Below are positions 1 to 9,157 of a DNA stretch of 15,699 nucleotides, piece after piece. This DNA comes from Caldisericota bacterium. Its GTDB lineage: Bacteria; CG03; B21-G15. A program made the position numbers and the translations under genes. The stretch is taken from contig QMOP01000009.1 of assembly GCA_003650255.1 (NCBI GenBank), forward strand, positions 1 to 15,699, written 5' to 3'. Position 1 is the stretch's first letter, and each line of letters opens with the position of its first letter. The notes beneath the pieces were generated by a model that saw only the letters and a list, made by a program, of their open reading frames with translations, searched no databases and was not told where the DNA came from.

Positions 1-494
1 AGACTTGATGTTGAAAGCAGTGAAAAAAATATTGAAAGAGAAATTATAATTATAATTTTGAAAAGTAAGTAAATATATGAAAGAAAATAAGTTTTATCAA
101 GCGAGTCAAAACATCCTTTCAAAATCAACAACCCTGTAAGAAATATACCCATAACAATTACTCCAAAACCAATAACAGAAACTGTTCCAAGAAATCTACC
201 TGTAAGATATTCCCATCTTTTTACTGGTTTTGTAAGAATTGGATAAAGAAGTTTATTTTCAACCTCTATTAGAAGAAGTTTTGCTGAAAGAAATATTGCA
301 CTTAAAATGGAAAAAATCTCAATACCTGCAAGCCCTACATCCCTTATCATCCTTTCCTCAATCTCCTCTGCAAATCTTGAAAAAAGAAATCCAGAAATTA
401 TTATTATTCCAGCAAAAAGTAAAAGAACATAGAAATTCCTGTTTCTTCTGTTCTCCTTAAAACTGAAAAGACAAACCTCTAAAATCTTACTCAT
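1..494 (-). CDS. ABC-2 type transporter permease, partial (C-terminal part outside window)
   Basis: Reading the minus strand from the ATG at 494-492 gives 164 codons with no stop, running off the window at base 1. The protein begins MSKILEVCLFSFKENRRNR and has hydrophobic stretches at about residues 21-40, 56-75, 102-126 and 139-160, as expected for the membrane subunit of an exporter-type ABC system. The loop at about residues 80-102 (KLLYPILTKPVKRWEYLTGR) resembles the segment after the second helix in NosY/ABC-2 permeases. The start codon overlaps the 3' end of the upstream ATPase gene (stop at 489-487), so the two are translationally coupled and almost certainly form one transporter. Only a weak Shine-Dalgarno-like sequence precedes it, which fits coupling. 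The substrate cannot be told from sequence. The family call is from motif and context, not from a search. Confidence 0.82.
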   Translation of the reverse strand, partial: MSKILEVCLFSFKENRRNRNFYVLLLFAGIIIISGFLFSRFAEEIEERMIRDVGLAGIEIFSILSAIFLSAKLLLIEVENKLLYPILTKPVKRWEYLTGRFLGTVSVIGFGVIVMGIFLTGLLILKGCFDSLDKTYFLSYIYLLFKIIIIISLSIFFSLLSTSS

Positions 495-1179
495 TTATCA
501 TTCCAAGAAACTCGTCTTCAAGTTTTCCTGTTTCAATTTTATCAATATATCCCTTAAACTCTCCTTTATGAAGAACACCACATCTTTTTGCAATCTTCTC
601 AACCTCTCCTATTATATGTGATGTCATAAATATTGTTTTCCCATTCTCATTAAGTGATAGAATCAAGTTTCTCATTTCTCTTATTCCAACAGGATCAAGT
701 CCTGAATACGGCTCATCAAGAATAAGAATTTCTGGATCATCAATCAAACTTGAGCCGAGACAAATTCTTTTAAGCATCCCTTTTGAAAACTCTTTAAGCA
801 ATTTTTTTCTTGCTTCTTCTAATCCAACTAAGGAAAGGATATAATCAATCCTTTCTTTTCTCCTATTTTTTTCAACTTTTGAAATTCTTAATAAATAATC
901 AAGCATCTCTTCTGCTGTAAGATACGGAAAAAAATATGGAATCTCAGGAAGAAAACCAACTTTACCCAAAACTTTAAATTCACCTGAAGTAGGAAATATT
1001 AGATTAAGAAGAAGCTTTACTGTTGTCGTCTTTCCACTCCCATTTAAACCAAGAAGAACAAATATCTCCCCTTTTTTCACCTCAAAACTTACATCCTTTA
1101 TTCCAGTAAAATAGTACGTCTTAAATAAATGATTTCTCTTATAAATCTTTGTAAGATTTTTTACCTGAATTACCGTCAT
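487..1179 (-). CDS. ABC transporter ATP-binding protein (ABC-2 exporter type)
   Basis: A 230-residue cytoplasmic ATPase that would power the ABC-2 permease encoded immediately downstream. Visible motifs are Walker A GLNGSGKTTT (residues 44-53), a GFLPE segment (75-79) where the Q-loop lies (this class often has GYLPE), an ABC signature written FSKGM (131-135) instead of the usual LSGGM, Walker B ILILDEP (151-157), the D-loop SGLD and the switch histidine H188 in TSHII. Length is normal for a short NatA/CcmA-like ATPase. Its ATG overlaps the serA stop by four bases (ATGA), so it is read from the same message as the serine genes. The substrate is unknown. The F and K replacements in the signature are tolerable, since the essential G is kept. 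Confidence 0.93.
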   Translation of the reverse strand: MTVIQVKNLTKIYKRNHLFKTYYFTGIKDVSFEVKKGEIFVLLGLNGSGKTTTVKLLLNLIFPTSGEFKVLGKVGFLPEIPYFFPYLTAEEMLDYLLRISKVEKNRRKERIDYILSLVGLEEARKKLLKEFSKGMLKRICLGSSLIDDPEILILDEPYSGLDPVGIREMRNLILSLNENGKTIFMTSHIIGEVEKIAKRCGVLHKGEFKGYIDKIETGKLEDEFLGMINE

Positions 1180-2729
1180 AATTCAACTTTCTTTATCCAC
1201 CCAACAAATGGAAGTTTTGAAATCTCAGTAAGTGTTTCTTCATCAGGAGATGAATCAACCTTAACACAGGTAATTGCATCTCCTCCTTTTTCCCTTCTTC
1301 CAACCTCCATCCTCGCAATATTTATACTTCTTTTTCCAAGAATTGTTCCAACCTTTCCTATTACACCTGGCGTGTCCTTATTTGAAAAAAGAATAATTAC
1401 TCCGTCAGGAACTATACTTACAGGATATCCATTTATCTCAACAAACCTCATCTCATTGTGAAATGTTGTCCCTGAAATTGAAACTTTATCTCCTTTAACT
1501 GTTAATAAATTTCTATAATCCTCATTCTCCACTATACTTTCCCTCCAGTTTATATTTCTTTCCCTTGCAAAAAGCATTGAATTAACAACACTTACCTTAA
1601 CATCAAGAACCTGAGACAATGCTCCTTTAAAAAAACAACTTGTAAGAATACCTCTATTCTCCTCTAAAAGACCCCTTGAATAAATAAGTTCTACATTATT
1701 GAGGTCTCCTTCTAACTGAATAAACGCCTTTCCGATCTTTTCACTGAGTAACATAAACTGTCCGATTTCTGAAGAAATCTCCTTAACAGGAAAATTAACA
1801 GCATTTGTTATTTTGTTAGTTAAAAAATAATCCCTAATCTGCTTCGCAATTTCAAAACTTACTCTCTCCTGTGCCTCAACTGTTGATGCGCCAAGATGTG
1901 GAGTAAGAATAACATTTTCAAGTTCTTTAAATGGAAGTTCCTCTGGTGGCTCTTTTTCATAAACATCAAGTGCAGCACCCTTTATTCTTCCTTCCTTTAA
2001 AAACTCAAAAAGGTCCTTCTCATTTATAACGGCTCCTCTACTTACATTTACAATAAAAGCATCCTTTTTCATAATGGAAAGTGTTTCTCTGTTTATCAAA
2101 TATCTTGTATCATCAGTTAAAGCCACATGGAGTGTAACAATATCTGAATTTTTAAGAAGTTCATCTAAACTAACAATCTCAACTCCCATTTTCTCAAAAT
2201 ACTCCTTTGATACAAAAGGATCATATCCAATAACTCTCATTCCAAAACTTATTGCCCTTTTTGCAACCTCCCTTCCAATCCTTCCAAGACCAATTATTCC
2301 AATTGTTTTTCCATAAAGTTCCTGTCCTGTAAAACTTTTTCTATCCCATCTTCCCTCTCTCATTGACCTATCTGCCTGTGGAATTTTTCTTAAAAGTGAT
2401 AAAATTAGAGCAAAAGTATGTTCGCAGGCAGATATCGTATTTCCTGAGGGAACATTCATGACTATTATCCCTTTTCTTGTTGCCTCTTCAACATCAATAT
2501 TATCAACTCCAACACCTGCTCTTCCAATAACCTTTAAGTTTTTTGCTTTCTCCAAAACATTCTTTGTTATCTTTGTCCCACTCCTTAAAAGGATTGCATC
2601 GTAATTTTCAACAATACTTATAAGATCATCCTCCTTCAATTTTCCTCTAAAATCAAGATTAAAATCTTCTTTTAAAATATCCAAAACTTGTTCCTCTTTT
2701 ATATTATCAAGAACAAGAACATTAACCAT
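1176..2729 (-). CDS. serA: D-3-phosphoglycerate dehydrogenase, long form with ACT domain
   Basis: It oxidises 3-phosphoglycerate to 3-phosphohydroxypyruvate with NAD, the first step of serine synthesis in the cytosol. The 517 residues match the long (Mycobacterium/Bacillus type) enzyme. They comprise a substrate-binding lobe, a Rossmann domain with GLGRIG at 147-152, catalytic R231 (SRG), E260 (in YEKEPP) and H278 (TPHLGAST), an intervening domain at about 320-440, and a C-terminal ACT domain (about 443-517) starting at VIILFSNKDTPGVIGKVG. In the family the ACT and intervening domains carry serine feedback control; whether this enzyme responds to serine is inferred. The ATG at 2729 has GGAGG six bases upstream and overlaps the end of the aminotransferase gene by eight bases. 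No serB/PSP phosphatase is in the window, so the third step must be encoded elsewhere. Confidence 0.97.
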   Translation of the reverse strand: MVNVLVLDNIKEEQVLDILKEDFNLDFRGKLKEDDLISIVENYDAILLRSGTKITKNVLEKAKNLKVIGRAGVGVDNIDVEEATRKGIIVMNVPSGNTISACEHTFALILSLLRKIPQADRSMREGRWDRKSFTGQELYGKTIGIIGLGRIGREVAKRAISFGMRVIGYDPFVSKEYFEKMGVEIVSLDELLKNSDIVTLHVALTDDTRYLINRETLSIMKKDAFIVNVSRGAVINEKDLFEFLKEGRIKGAALDVYEKEPPEELPFKELENVILTPHLGASTVEAQERVSFEIAKQIRDYFLTNKITNAVNFPVKEISSEIGQFMLLSEKIGKAFIQLEGDLNNVELIYSRGLLEENRGILTSCFFKGALSQVLDVKVSVVNSMLFARERNINWRESIVENEDYRNLLTVKGDKVSISGTTFHNEMRFVEINGYPVSIVPDGVIILFSNKDTPGVIGKVGTILGKRSINIARMEVGRREKGGDAITCVKVDSSPDEETLTEISKLPFVGWIKKVEL

Positions 2730-3870
2730 TAAATACCTCCAGAACTTTTCTCACTCCATTTCCAATTTCAAACTTGTATCCAAGTTTTGAAAGAGTAAGT
2801 TCAAGTCCTGCTATTCCCATTACAACATCCATCTCATCCATATATCCCATATGTGCAAACCTCACAATCTTTCCCTTATACTCCCTTTGCCCTCCAGCAA
2901 TTCTTACACCAAATTCATTTTGCATATCCTTCACAATCCTTGTTCCATCAACTCCTTCTGGAACTTTAATACTTGTTACAACATTACACGGTCTTTTAGC
3001 AAAGAGTTCAAGTCCAATTGCCTTAACTCCTTCCCTTGTTGCTTGAGCAAGTTTTTTGTATCTATTCCAGAGATTTTCAATTCCATACTCCTTTATTATT
3101 TTTAATGCTTCTTTTAAAGCAAAAATTGTATTAACTGCTGGAGTCCATGGAGTTTGCCCCCTTTCAAAATAATTCTTTGCATGTATTAAACTGAAATAAA
3201 ATTTTGGAAGATTTGATTTCTCCACTTTTTCCAACATTTTCTTGTTTAATGCAATAAATGAAAGTCCCGGCGGAATCATCATTCCTTTTTGGGAACCACT
3301 TACAACAACATCAAGTTCCCACTCATCCATGAAAAGTTCCTCTCCAAGAAGTGAACTTACAGCATCAACCACAACTGGAATATCTCCATATTTTTTCGCA
3401 ACCTCTTTTATTCCCTTTATATCATTTATAACTCCAGTTGATGTTTCTGTATGCTGACAGAATATCGCCTGATAATTTGAGTCCTCTTTCAATATATTTT
3501 CAAGATCCTCAAGTTTTACATAATCTCCCCATTCATACTCTATCTCCTTAACCTCTATTCCATAAGAGTTTAAAATATTCTTCCATCTTCTTCCAAATGC
3601 TCCGGTATTTAAAACAATTGCCCTATCTCCTTTATTTAAAATATTCACAACTGCTGCCTCCATCGCACCTGTCCCAGATGAAGTTAAAATAAAAACATCA
3701 TTTTCTGTCTTAAAAATATACTTCAGTAGTTCCGTACATTCAACTAAAATTTCCTTAAACTCATCTCCTCTGTGATGTATTACCTCCTTTGCAAGAGATA
3801 AAAGAACATCAGTTGATACTGGCGTGGGTCCTGGAGTAAGAAGTCTTAATTTTTTCAATGGATTTTTCAT
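2722..3870 (-). CDS. Class V PLP-dependent aminotransferase (serine-pyruvate/alanine-glyoxylate family), probable phosphoserine aminotransferase
   Basis: A 382-residue fold-type I aminotransferase. It shows the family N-terminal LLTPGPTPV (10-18), the PLP phosphate loop SSGTGAMEAA (64-73), D169 in PVVVDA, the Schiff-base lysine K195 in SGSQKG, and R357 in VRFAHMG, which would bind the substrate carboxylate. By sequence it belongs to the AGXT/soluble 42-kDa group, not to classical SerC. Its placement directly before serA, with an eight-base overlap, argues that it makes phosphoserine from phosphohydroxypyruvate; class V enzymes of this group are known to do so in methanococci. Alanine-glyoxylate or serine-pyruvate exchange remains possible. 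The ATG at 3870 is well supported by AAGGAGG just upstream and by the normal spacing to the TPGPTP motif. That start lies 62 bases inside the preceding lon reading frame. Confidence 0.92.
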   Translation of the reverse strand: MKNPLKKLRLLTPGPTPVSTDVLLSLAKEVIHHRGDEFKEILVECTELLKYIFKTENDVFILTSSGTGAMEAAVVNILNKGDRAIVLNTGAFGRRWKNILNSYGIEVKEIEYEWGDYVKLEDLENILKEDSNYQAIFCQHTETSTGVINDIKGIKEVAKKYGDIPVVVDAVSSLLGEELFMDEWELDVVVSGSQKGMMIPPGLSFIALNKKMLEKVEKSNLPKFYFSLIHAKNYFERGQTPWTPAVNTIFALKEALKIIKEYGIENLWNRYKKLAQATREGVKAIGLELFAKRPCNVVTSIKVPEGVDGTRIVKDMQNEFGVRIAGGQREYKGKIVRFAHMGYMDEMDVVMGIAGLELTLSKLGYKFEIGNGVRKVLEVFNG

Positions 3871-6181
3871 TCTTCCTCCTTTTAAAAAGGACTGCTTTTT
3901 TTACAGCATCATCAATCTTTGAAATTGGAATTATTTTTACTTTCTTTTTAACCTTCTCTGGAATATCTTCTAAGCTCTCAAAGTTTTCTTTTGGAATAAG
4001 AACAACCTCTATCCCTCCTCTATAAGCAGCAAGAATCTTCTCTCTTATTCCTCCAACAGGAAGAATTTTTCCTCTTAAAGTTATCTCTCCTGTCATTGCA
4101 ACCTTTTTCTTAACAGGAACTCCTAAAATTGCTGAAATAAGAGCAACAGTCATTGTAATACCAGCCGAAGGTCCATCCTTTGGTATTGCACCCTGAGGGA
4201 CATGAATATGAATATCCTTGTCTTTAAAGAAATCGGGATTTATTCCAAACTTCTTCGCATTACTCCTAACATAAGAAAGTGCAGCATTTGCACTCTCTTT
4301 CATAACATCTCCAAGCTGTCCTGTTAGAGTCAGATTTCCTTTTCCCTTCATAACTGTAACCTCAACACTTATTGTCTCTCCACCATGTGATGTCCATGCA
4401 AGACCTGTTGCAACTCCAACCTCATTTACCTTCTTTTCTTCATGAAACTTTGGAGGACCAAGATACTTTCTTATTGATTTCGCAGTTATCCTTTTTTCCT
4501 TTATCTTTTTTAAAGCACACTCCTTTGCAACCTTTCTCAGTATACTTGCTATCTCCCTCTCTAAATTTCTTACTCCTGCCTCAAGTGTATATCCCTTTAT
4601 AATCTCTTCAATTGCCTCATCAGTAAACTCAACCTTCTTCCCTCCAAGACCATTCTCCTTTTTCTGTCTTGGAATAAGAAATCTTTTTGCAATATGAATC
4701 TTATCCTCAATTGTATAACCTGAAAACTCAATTATCTCCATCCTATCTCTTAAAGCAGGTGGTATTGAATATGTAACATTTGCTGTTGTTATAAACATAA
4801 CATCTGAAAGATCAAATGGAACCTCAAGATAATGATCTGAAAAACTGTGATTCTGCTCTGGATCAAGAACCTCAAGAAGCGCACTTGCCGGGTCTCCTCT
4901 AAAATCAACTCCCATCTTATCTATCTCATCCATCAAAAAAACCGGATTTTTTGTTCCTGCTCTTCTTATTGACTGAATAATCCTTCCAGGAAGTGCTCCA
5001 ACATATGTCCTTCTGTGCCCCCTTATCTCTGCCTCATCCCTTATACCTCCAAGAGAAATCCTTACAAATTTCCTTCCAAGTGCTCTTGCTATTGACCTTG
5101 CAAATGATGTCTTTCCTGTTCCAGGAGGTCCAACAAAACACAAAATTGGACCTTTGAGTTTGTTATTTAACTTACAAACAGCAAGATATTCAAGAACCCT
5201 TTCCTTCGCCTTTTTAAGTCCATAATGGTCCTCTTCTAAAATTTTTTCTGCTCTTTTTATATCAAGATTGTCCTTTGTCTTTATATTCCACGGAAGGGAG
5301 ATAAGCCAGTCAATATATGTTCTTACAACTGTTGCTTCAGGAGAGAATGGCATCATCTTTTTAAGCCTTGACAATTCTCTCATTGCCTGCTTTCTTGCTT
5401 CCTCTGGCATTCCACACTTCTTTATCTTTTCCTCAAGTTCCTGAACCTCTGATATAAAATCATCACCTTTATTCAATTCCTTCTGAATTGCTTTCATCTG
5501 CTCAGAAAGATAGTACTCTTTCTGGGTTTTTTCAATCTGTTTCCTCACCCTTTCCTCAATCCTCCTCTCAATATCAAGAAGCTCTATTTCCTGATGAAGA
5601 ATCTTATCAAGTTCATAAAGTTTTCTCTTTATGTCATTTATCTCAAGAATCTTCTGCTTTATCTCAGGTTTTATATTCATGTTTCCAGCGATAATATAGC
5701 AAACCTTATAAGGATTCTCCTCATTTATAAGCATCCCTGATATATCAAAAAGGGCTTTTCTGGAAAGTTTTAAATACTTCTCAAAATTTGCTGTAATATT
5801 CCTCATTAATGCTCTTACTTCATTATCAATTCCAGAATACTCCTCATTAAAAAATTGAATCTCAGCTTCAAAAAAGGAAGGATTCTTCAGATACCTCACA
5901 ATCTCAACCTTTCTCAAACCCTCAACAAGAATTCTGTATCCTTCCTGAGACGGAATATACTGCAGAATCTTTGAAAGTGTTCCTATTCTATGGATATCAT
6001 TTTCTCTTGGATCTTCAATTTCTGGTTTAACTTGAACAGAAAAAACAACAAGACTATCCTTTGAAACTGCATCTTCAAGTGCCTGAACTGATTTTATCCT
6101 TCCGACATAAAGGGGAACCTTCTGATATGGAAAAACCACCATATCTCTTACAGGAATTAGTGGATATATATTCCTAAACAT
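3809..6181 (-). CDS. lon: ATP-dependent Lon protease
   Basis: A cytosolic hexameric AAA+ serine protease that degrades misfolded and regulatory proteins. The 790 residues hold the LON substrate domain (about 1-195, starting [13 protein letters not shown]), a charged helical linker (about 200-275), an AAA+ module with Walker [10 protein letters not shown] (351-359) and Walker B VFLMDEID (414-421), and the protease domain with catalytic S672 in PKDGPSAGI and K715 in [10 protein letters not shown]. This is a complete LonA. The start ATG overlaps the clpX stop by one base (TGATG), consistent with coupling. The family normally ends soon after the segment [15 protein letters not shown]; here about 25 extra basic and polar residues follow. 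Their codons run 62 bases into the aminotransferase gene in another frame, as though an earlier stop had been lost. Confidence 0.97.
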   Translation of the reverse strand: MFRNIYPLIPVRDMVVFPYQKVPLYVGRIKSVQALEDAVSKDSLVVFSVQVKPEIEDPRENDIHRIGTLSKILQYIPSQEGYRILVEGLRKVEIVRYLKNPSFFEAEIQFFNEEYSGIDNEVRALMRNITANFEKYLKLSRKALFDISGMLINEENPYKVCYIIAGNMNIKPEIKQKILEINDIKRKLYELDKILHQEIELLDIERRIEERVRKQIEKTQKEYYLSEQMKAIQKELNKGDDFISEVQELEEKIKKCGMPEEARKQAMRELSRLKKMMPFSPEATVVRTYIDWLISLPWNIKTKDNLDIKRAEKILEEDHYGLKKAKERVLEYLAVCKLNNKLKGPILCFVGPPGTGKTSFARSIARALGRKFVRISLGGIRDEAEIRGHRRTYVGALPGRIIQSIRRAGTKNPVFLMDEIDKMGVDFRGDPASALLEVLDPEQNHSFSDHYLEVPFDLSDVMFITTANVTYSIPPALRDRMEIIEFSGYTIEDKIHIAKRFLIPRQKKENGLGGKKVEFTDEAIEEIIKGYTLEAGVRNLEREIASILRKVAKECALKKIKEKRITAKSIRKYLGPPKFHEEKKVNEVGVATGLAWTSHGGETISVEVTVMKGKGNLTLTGQLGDVMKESANAALSYVRSNAKKFGINPDFFKDKDIHIHVPQGAIPKDGPSAGITMTVALISAILGVPVKKKVAMTGEITLRGKILPVGGIREKILAAYRGGIEVVLIPKENFESLEDIPEKVKKKVKIIPISKIDDAVKKAVLFKRRKNEKSIEKIKTSYSRTHASIN

Positions 6182-7413
6182 CAGGCAATTTTTCTCTCAA
6201 TAAAAATTGGTGGTTTCTTCTTTGTTATAACCTGCTCATCAATTATACATTCTTCAATATTTCTCTTCTCAGGTAATTCATACATTATATCAAGCATAAA
6301 CTCTTCAAATATTGCCCTCAATGACCTTGCTCCACTTCCAAGTGAGATAGCTCTCTTAGATATTGCTCTCAATGCCTGATCTGTTACTGTAAGTTTAACC
6401 CCTTCAAAATCAAACATTTTCTGATACTGTTTCAGTATCGCATTTTTTGGTTCAACAAGAATTTTCATAAGGTGTTCCTCTGTAAGTTCATGCAAAACTC
6501 CTATTATTGGAAATCTTCCTACAAACTCAGGAATAAGTCCATACTTTATCAGGTCCTCTGGTTTCACATCTTCTAAAAGATTCTGTTTCTCTTCCTTACT
6601 CATAACCTTTGCATGAAACCCAATACCTTGCTTTCTTTTTCTCTCCTCAATAATCTTTTCAAGTCCAACAAATGCTCCTCCACATATAAAAAGGATATTT
6701 CTTGTATTTATCTCAATAAACTGCTGCTGTGGATGTTTTCTACCACCTTGGGGAGGGACATTTGCTTTTGTCCCTTCAACTATTTTAAGAAGTGCCTGCT
6801 GAACTCCTTCTCCGGATACATCTCTTGTTATTGAAGGAGAATCTGTTTTCCTTGAAATCTTGTCAATCTCATCAATATAAATTATTCCCCTTTCTGCTTT
6901 TTTGATATTGTAATTTGCATTCTGAATTAATCTTAAAAGGATATTCTCAACATCCTCTCCAACATATCCTGCCTCTGTTAAAGGTGTTGCATCAGCAATT
7001 GCAAATGGAACATCAAGTATTTTAGCAAGTGTCTCTGCAAGAAGTGTCTTACCAACTCCAGTAGGTCCTATAAGAATTATATTACTTTTTTCAAGAATAA
7101 CATCACTATTTCCTTCTTCAATATTCTCAATTCTTTTATAGTGATTGTAAACTGCAACGGATAAAATCTTTTTTGCTCTTTCCTGACCTATAACAAACTC
7201 ATCTAATTTTTCTTTTATTTCAACTGGTGTTGGAAGTTTTTTTGGTCCTTTTCTTCTCCTTTCCTCTTCAAGAATCTTGTTTAAAAGATTATAAGAAAGT
7301 TTTATACACTCACTGCATATATAAACACCTCTTCCTCCAATAAGACGAACAGAATCACTCCTTGTCTTTCCACAAAAAACACATCTATAATTGTCGTTAG
7401 GAATTAAACTCAT
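6181..7413 (-). CDS. clpX: ATP-dependent Clp protease ATP-binding subunit ClpX
   Basis: An unfoldase that recognises tagged substrates and threads them into ClpP. The 410 residues contain an N-terminal zinc-binding domain with C11, C14, C33 and C36, then Walker A GPTGVGKT (116-123), the pore loop GYVG (149-152), Walker B IIYIDEID (177-184) and sensor-2 GAR (about 361-363). The IGF loop (KQGIGFHA, 261-268) is the known docking contact with ClpP and is intact. The gene directly follows clpP with a four-base ATGA overlap, so both halves of the protease are made from one message. The Shine-Dalgarno match is weak, again fitting coupled translation. Nothing is missing compared with typical ClpX (about 410-430 residues). 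Confidence 0.98.
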   Translation of the reverse strand: MSLIPNDNYRCVFCGKTRSDSVRLIGGRGVYICSECIKLSYNLLNKILEEERRRKGPKKLPTPVEIKEKLDEFVIGQERAKKILSVAVYNHYKRIENIEEGNSDVILEKSNIILIGPTGVGKTLLAETLAKILDVPFAIADATPLTEAGYVGEDVENILLRLIQNANYNIKKAERGIIYIDEIDKISRKTDSPSITRDVSGEGVQQALLKIVEGTKANVPPQGGRKHPQQQFIEINTRNILFICGGAFVGLEKIIEERKRKQGIGFHAKVMSKEEKQNLLEDVKPEDLIKYGLIPEFVGRFPIIGVLHELTEEHLMKILVEPKNAILKQYQKMFDFEGVKLTVTDQALRAISKRAISLGSGARSLRAIFEEFMLDIMYELPEKRNIEECIIDEQVITKKKPPIFIERKIA

Positions 7414-8003
7414 CTTGACTTTATAACCCTATCAACAAGACCATACTCCTTTGCCTCATCAGCACTCATAAAGTAATCCCTCTCTGTATCCTGCTCAATC
7501 TTTTTTATTGGCTGTCCTGTATGATGAGCAAGAATCTCATTTAATCTTTTCTTCAATCTTAAAATCTCATCTGCCTGAATCTTTATGTCTGTTGCCTGTC
7601 CCTGAACACCTCCCCATGGCTGATGAATCATTATTCTTGAATTTGGTAAAGCAAACCTTTTTCCTTTTGTTCCAGCAGAAAGAAGAACTGCAGCAGCACT
7701 TGCTGCCTGTCCAACACAATAAGTATTTACATCACATTTTATGAACTGCATTGTATCATATATTGCAAGGGACGCAACAACCTCTCCTCCTGGAGAATTT
7801 ATGTAAACATATATATCCTTATCAGGATTTTCCGCCTCTAAAAAAAGCATCTGTGCAACAACAAGATTTGCAACTTCTGTTGTAATTGGAAGACCTATAA
7901 AAATTATTCTGTCCTTTAATAATCTTGAATAGATATCATATGCCCTTTCTCCTCTTGGTGTCTGCTCAACAACTATCGGAACAAGATAATTCTTCTCCTC
8001 CAT
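7410..8003 (-). CDS. clpP: ATP-dependent Clp protease proteolytic subunit ClpP
   Basis: A serine peptidase forming the tetradecameric chamber used by ClpX. The 197 residues carry the full catalytic triad: S102 in GQAASAAA, H127 in IMIHQPWGG and D176 in DTERD. These equal E. coli S111, H136 and D185 after removing its longer propeptide. The handle helix (about 138-160) and the oxyanion-loop SPGG (70-73) are conserved. The short N-terminus ([15 protein letters not shown]) means any propeptide is only a few residues. The ATG at 8003 is preceded by AAGGAGG, which also forms the last codons of tig, and the two genes overlap by one base (TAATG). Confidence 0.98.
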   Translation of the reverse strand: MEEKNYLVPIVVEQTPRGERAYDIYSRLLKDRIIFIGLPITTEVANLVVAQMLFLEAENPDKDIYVYINSPGGEVVASLAIYDTMQFIKCDVNTYCVGQAASAAAVLLSAGTKGKRFALPNSRIMIHQPWGGVQGQATDIKIQADEILRLKKRLNEILAHHTGQPIKKIEQDTERDYFMSADEAKEYGLVDRVIKSR

Positions 8004-8932
8004 TATACCTCCTTTATTTTACTTTCCTTCTTTATAAAGTCAAGAATCTTCTGTTTTAAAAGACTATCCCTTATTGAATCTTTATAAACAGGATTCAATT
8101 TATCTGCTTCAATTCCAAACATTGCCTTTACCTTCTCATTTAACTCCTCATTACTTAAATCTATCTTTTCTACCTCTCTTATTTTATCTAAAATTATACC
8201 AATTTTTATCTCCTTTATAGCAAGTTCCCTTATTTTATCTTCCTCTTCCTTAGTATACTCCTTTTTACCAAATCTTCTTTTTATTGATTCTATTCTTTCA
8301 AGAATAAGATACTCTGGAACATTAAATTTATTCTTCTCAAGAAGTTTATTATAAATCTCATCTTCAAGTTCCTGATCTGAAAGCGCCTTTTTGTCTCTTA
8401 AAATCCTCTCCCTTATTCTTTCCCTTAATTCATTTTCATCCTTTACTCCAAGATTTTTATAAAATTTATCCATCTCCTCCTCTTTAACCTTTTCCTTTAT
8501 CTTTTTAATTGTCTCTTCAATCTCTTCATCTTTTACATCTATCTTTTTTTTGATAAGTTTTAGTTTCTTATATCCCTTAACCTCAATCTCTGGTATCATC
8601 TCAAATAAAACTGTGAACTCAATCCCATAATCCATTCCCTTAAAACTTACATCTTCAACAATAGGAAGTCCAACTATATATGACCCATCATTTTTTACAT
8701 ATTCTGAGATACTTTTCTTTATAACACTTTTCTTTGTTTCTTCAAGTATATCATCAAAAAATCTTTCTCTCACAATTTCAAGTGGTGCTTTACCCCTTCT
8801 AAAACCTTTTATAAGAACAGAATTCTTAAATCTTGAAAGAACCTGCTCAAACTCATCTTTAAATTCCTTTCCTTCTATTTTAAAAAGAACCTCTTTTTTT
8901 ACATCCTCTTTTTTAATAACCTTTACTTCCAT
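8003..8932 (-). CDS. tig: Trigger factor, short form lacking the PPIase domain
   Basis: A ribosome-bound chaperone that shields nascent chains. From the ATG at 8932-8930 it has 309 residues, against about 430 in E. coli. The ribosome-docking signature GFRRGKAP sits at 43-50, the same position as in E. coli. The N-terminal domain and linker run to about residue 145, and the sequence then passes directly into the C-terminal arm (about 151-300, helical and highly charged). The roughly 95-residue FKBP-type PPIase domain that should lie between them is absent. I chose this start over an in-frame upstream ATG (8983) because the longer reading would run through the tRNA-Leu gene, and because AGAAGGAAG precedes 8932 at proper distance. 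The gene heads the tig-clpP-clpX-lon series, so chaperone and proteases are co-expressed. Confidence 0.93.
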   Translation of the reverse strand: MEVKVIKKEDVKKEVLFKIEGKEFKDEFEQVLSRFKNSVLIKGFRRGKAPLEIVRERFFDDILEETKKSVIKKSISEYVKNDGSYIVGLPIVEDVSFKGMDYGIEFTVLFEMIPEIEVKGYKKLKLIKKKIDVKDEEIEETIKKIKEKVKEEEMDKFYKNLGVKDENELRERIRERILRDKKALSDQELEDEIYNKLLEKNKFNVPEYLILERIESIKRRFGKKEYTKEEEDKIRELAIKEIKIGIILDKIREVEKIDLSNEELNEKVKAMFGIEADKLNPVYKDSIRDSLLKQKILDFIKKESKIKEV

Positions 8933-8944
8933 TCTTCCTTCTTT

Positions 8945-9026
8945 TGGGCGAGAGAGGACTTGAACCTCTACGGGTCTCCCCACACGGTCCTAAGCCGTGC
9001 GCGTCTACCAATTCCGCCACTCGCCC
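8945..9026 (-). tRNA. tRNA-Leu, anticodon UAG
   Basis: The reverse complement folds as a class II tRNA. The acceptor GGGCGAG pairs with CTCGCCC, there is a D-arm, an anticodon stem CACGG/CCGTG around loop CTTAGGA (anticodon TAG, reading CUA and probably other CUN codons), and a long variable arm (TGGGGAGACCCG region) as required for leucine. The T-arm is AGAGG/CCTCT with loop TTCAAGT. The discriminator base is A at 8945, as in leucine tRNAs. CCA is not encoded. The 3' end is only 12 bases before the tig start codon and 14 bases separate it from tRNA-Lys, so all three are probably cut from one transcript. Confidence 0.96.
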
Positions 9027-9040
9027 TAAAAAATAAGTTT

Positions 9041-9113
9041 TGCGCCCAGGAGGAATCGAACCTCCAACCTTGGGCTTAAGAGGCCCCTGCTCTACCTGTT
9101 GAGCTATGGGCGC
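9041..9113 (-). tRNA. tRNA-Lys, anticodon CUU
   Basis: The reverse complement folds as a 73-base class I tRNA. The acceptor GCGCCCA pairs with TGGGCGC, the D-stem is GCTC/GAGC, and the anticodon loop CTCTTAA gives anticodon CTT for AAG lysine codons. The variable loop has five bases, and the T-arm is GGAGG/CCTCC with loop TTCGATT. The discriminator is A and CCA is not encoded. The outer anticodon-stem pair (27-43) is a G-A mismatch, leaving four good pairs. It is the first gene after the putative promoter and lies 14 bases before tRNA-Leu. Confidence 0.95.
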
Positions 9114-9123
9114 AATTAGGAAT

Positions 9124-9154
9124 ATAATAAATCAAAAAATTTTCATTAAGTCAA
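9124..9154 (-). promoter_or_regulatory. Putative sigma-70 type promoter for the tRNA-tig-clpPX-lon-ser operon
   Basis: On the minus strand a TTGACT -35 box (9154-9149) is followed after 19 bases by TATTAT (9129-9124). This would start transcription a few bases before tRNA-Lys at 9113. The spacer is longer than the ideal 17; a TTTATT at 9132-9127 with 16 bases is an alternative -10. The site sits in the short gap after the hypF stop (9160-9158), and every gene downstream to the left edge is closely packed. I infer that it drives the whole block. No hairpin plus T-run terminator for the hyp operon is visible in this gap. Confidence 0.5.
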
Positions 9155-9157
9155 TAA

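Noticed and set aside
239..460. Plus-strand open frame of 73 codons at the left edge
   Set aside because: It lies antisense to the ABC-2 permease, which has clear membrane-protein sequence and is coupled to its ATPase. The plus-strand translation has no recognisable features.
8933..8983. Longer trigger factor starting at 8983
   Set aside because: The 17 extra residues would be encoded by the 3' part of the tRNA-Leu gene. The ATG at 8932 has a good ribosome-binding site and aligns with the family N-terminus.
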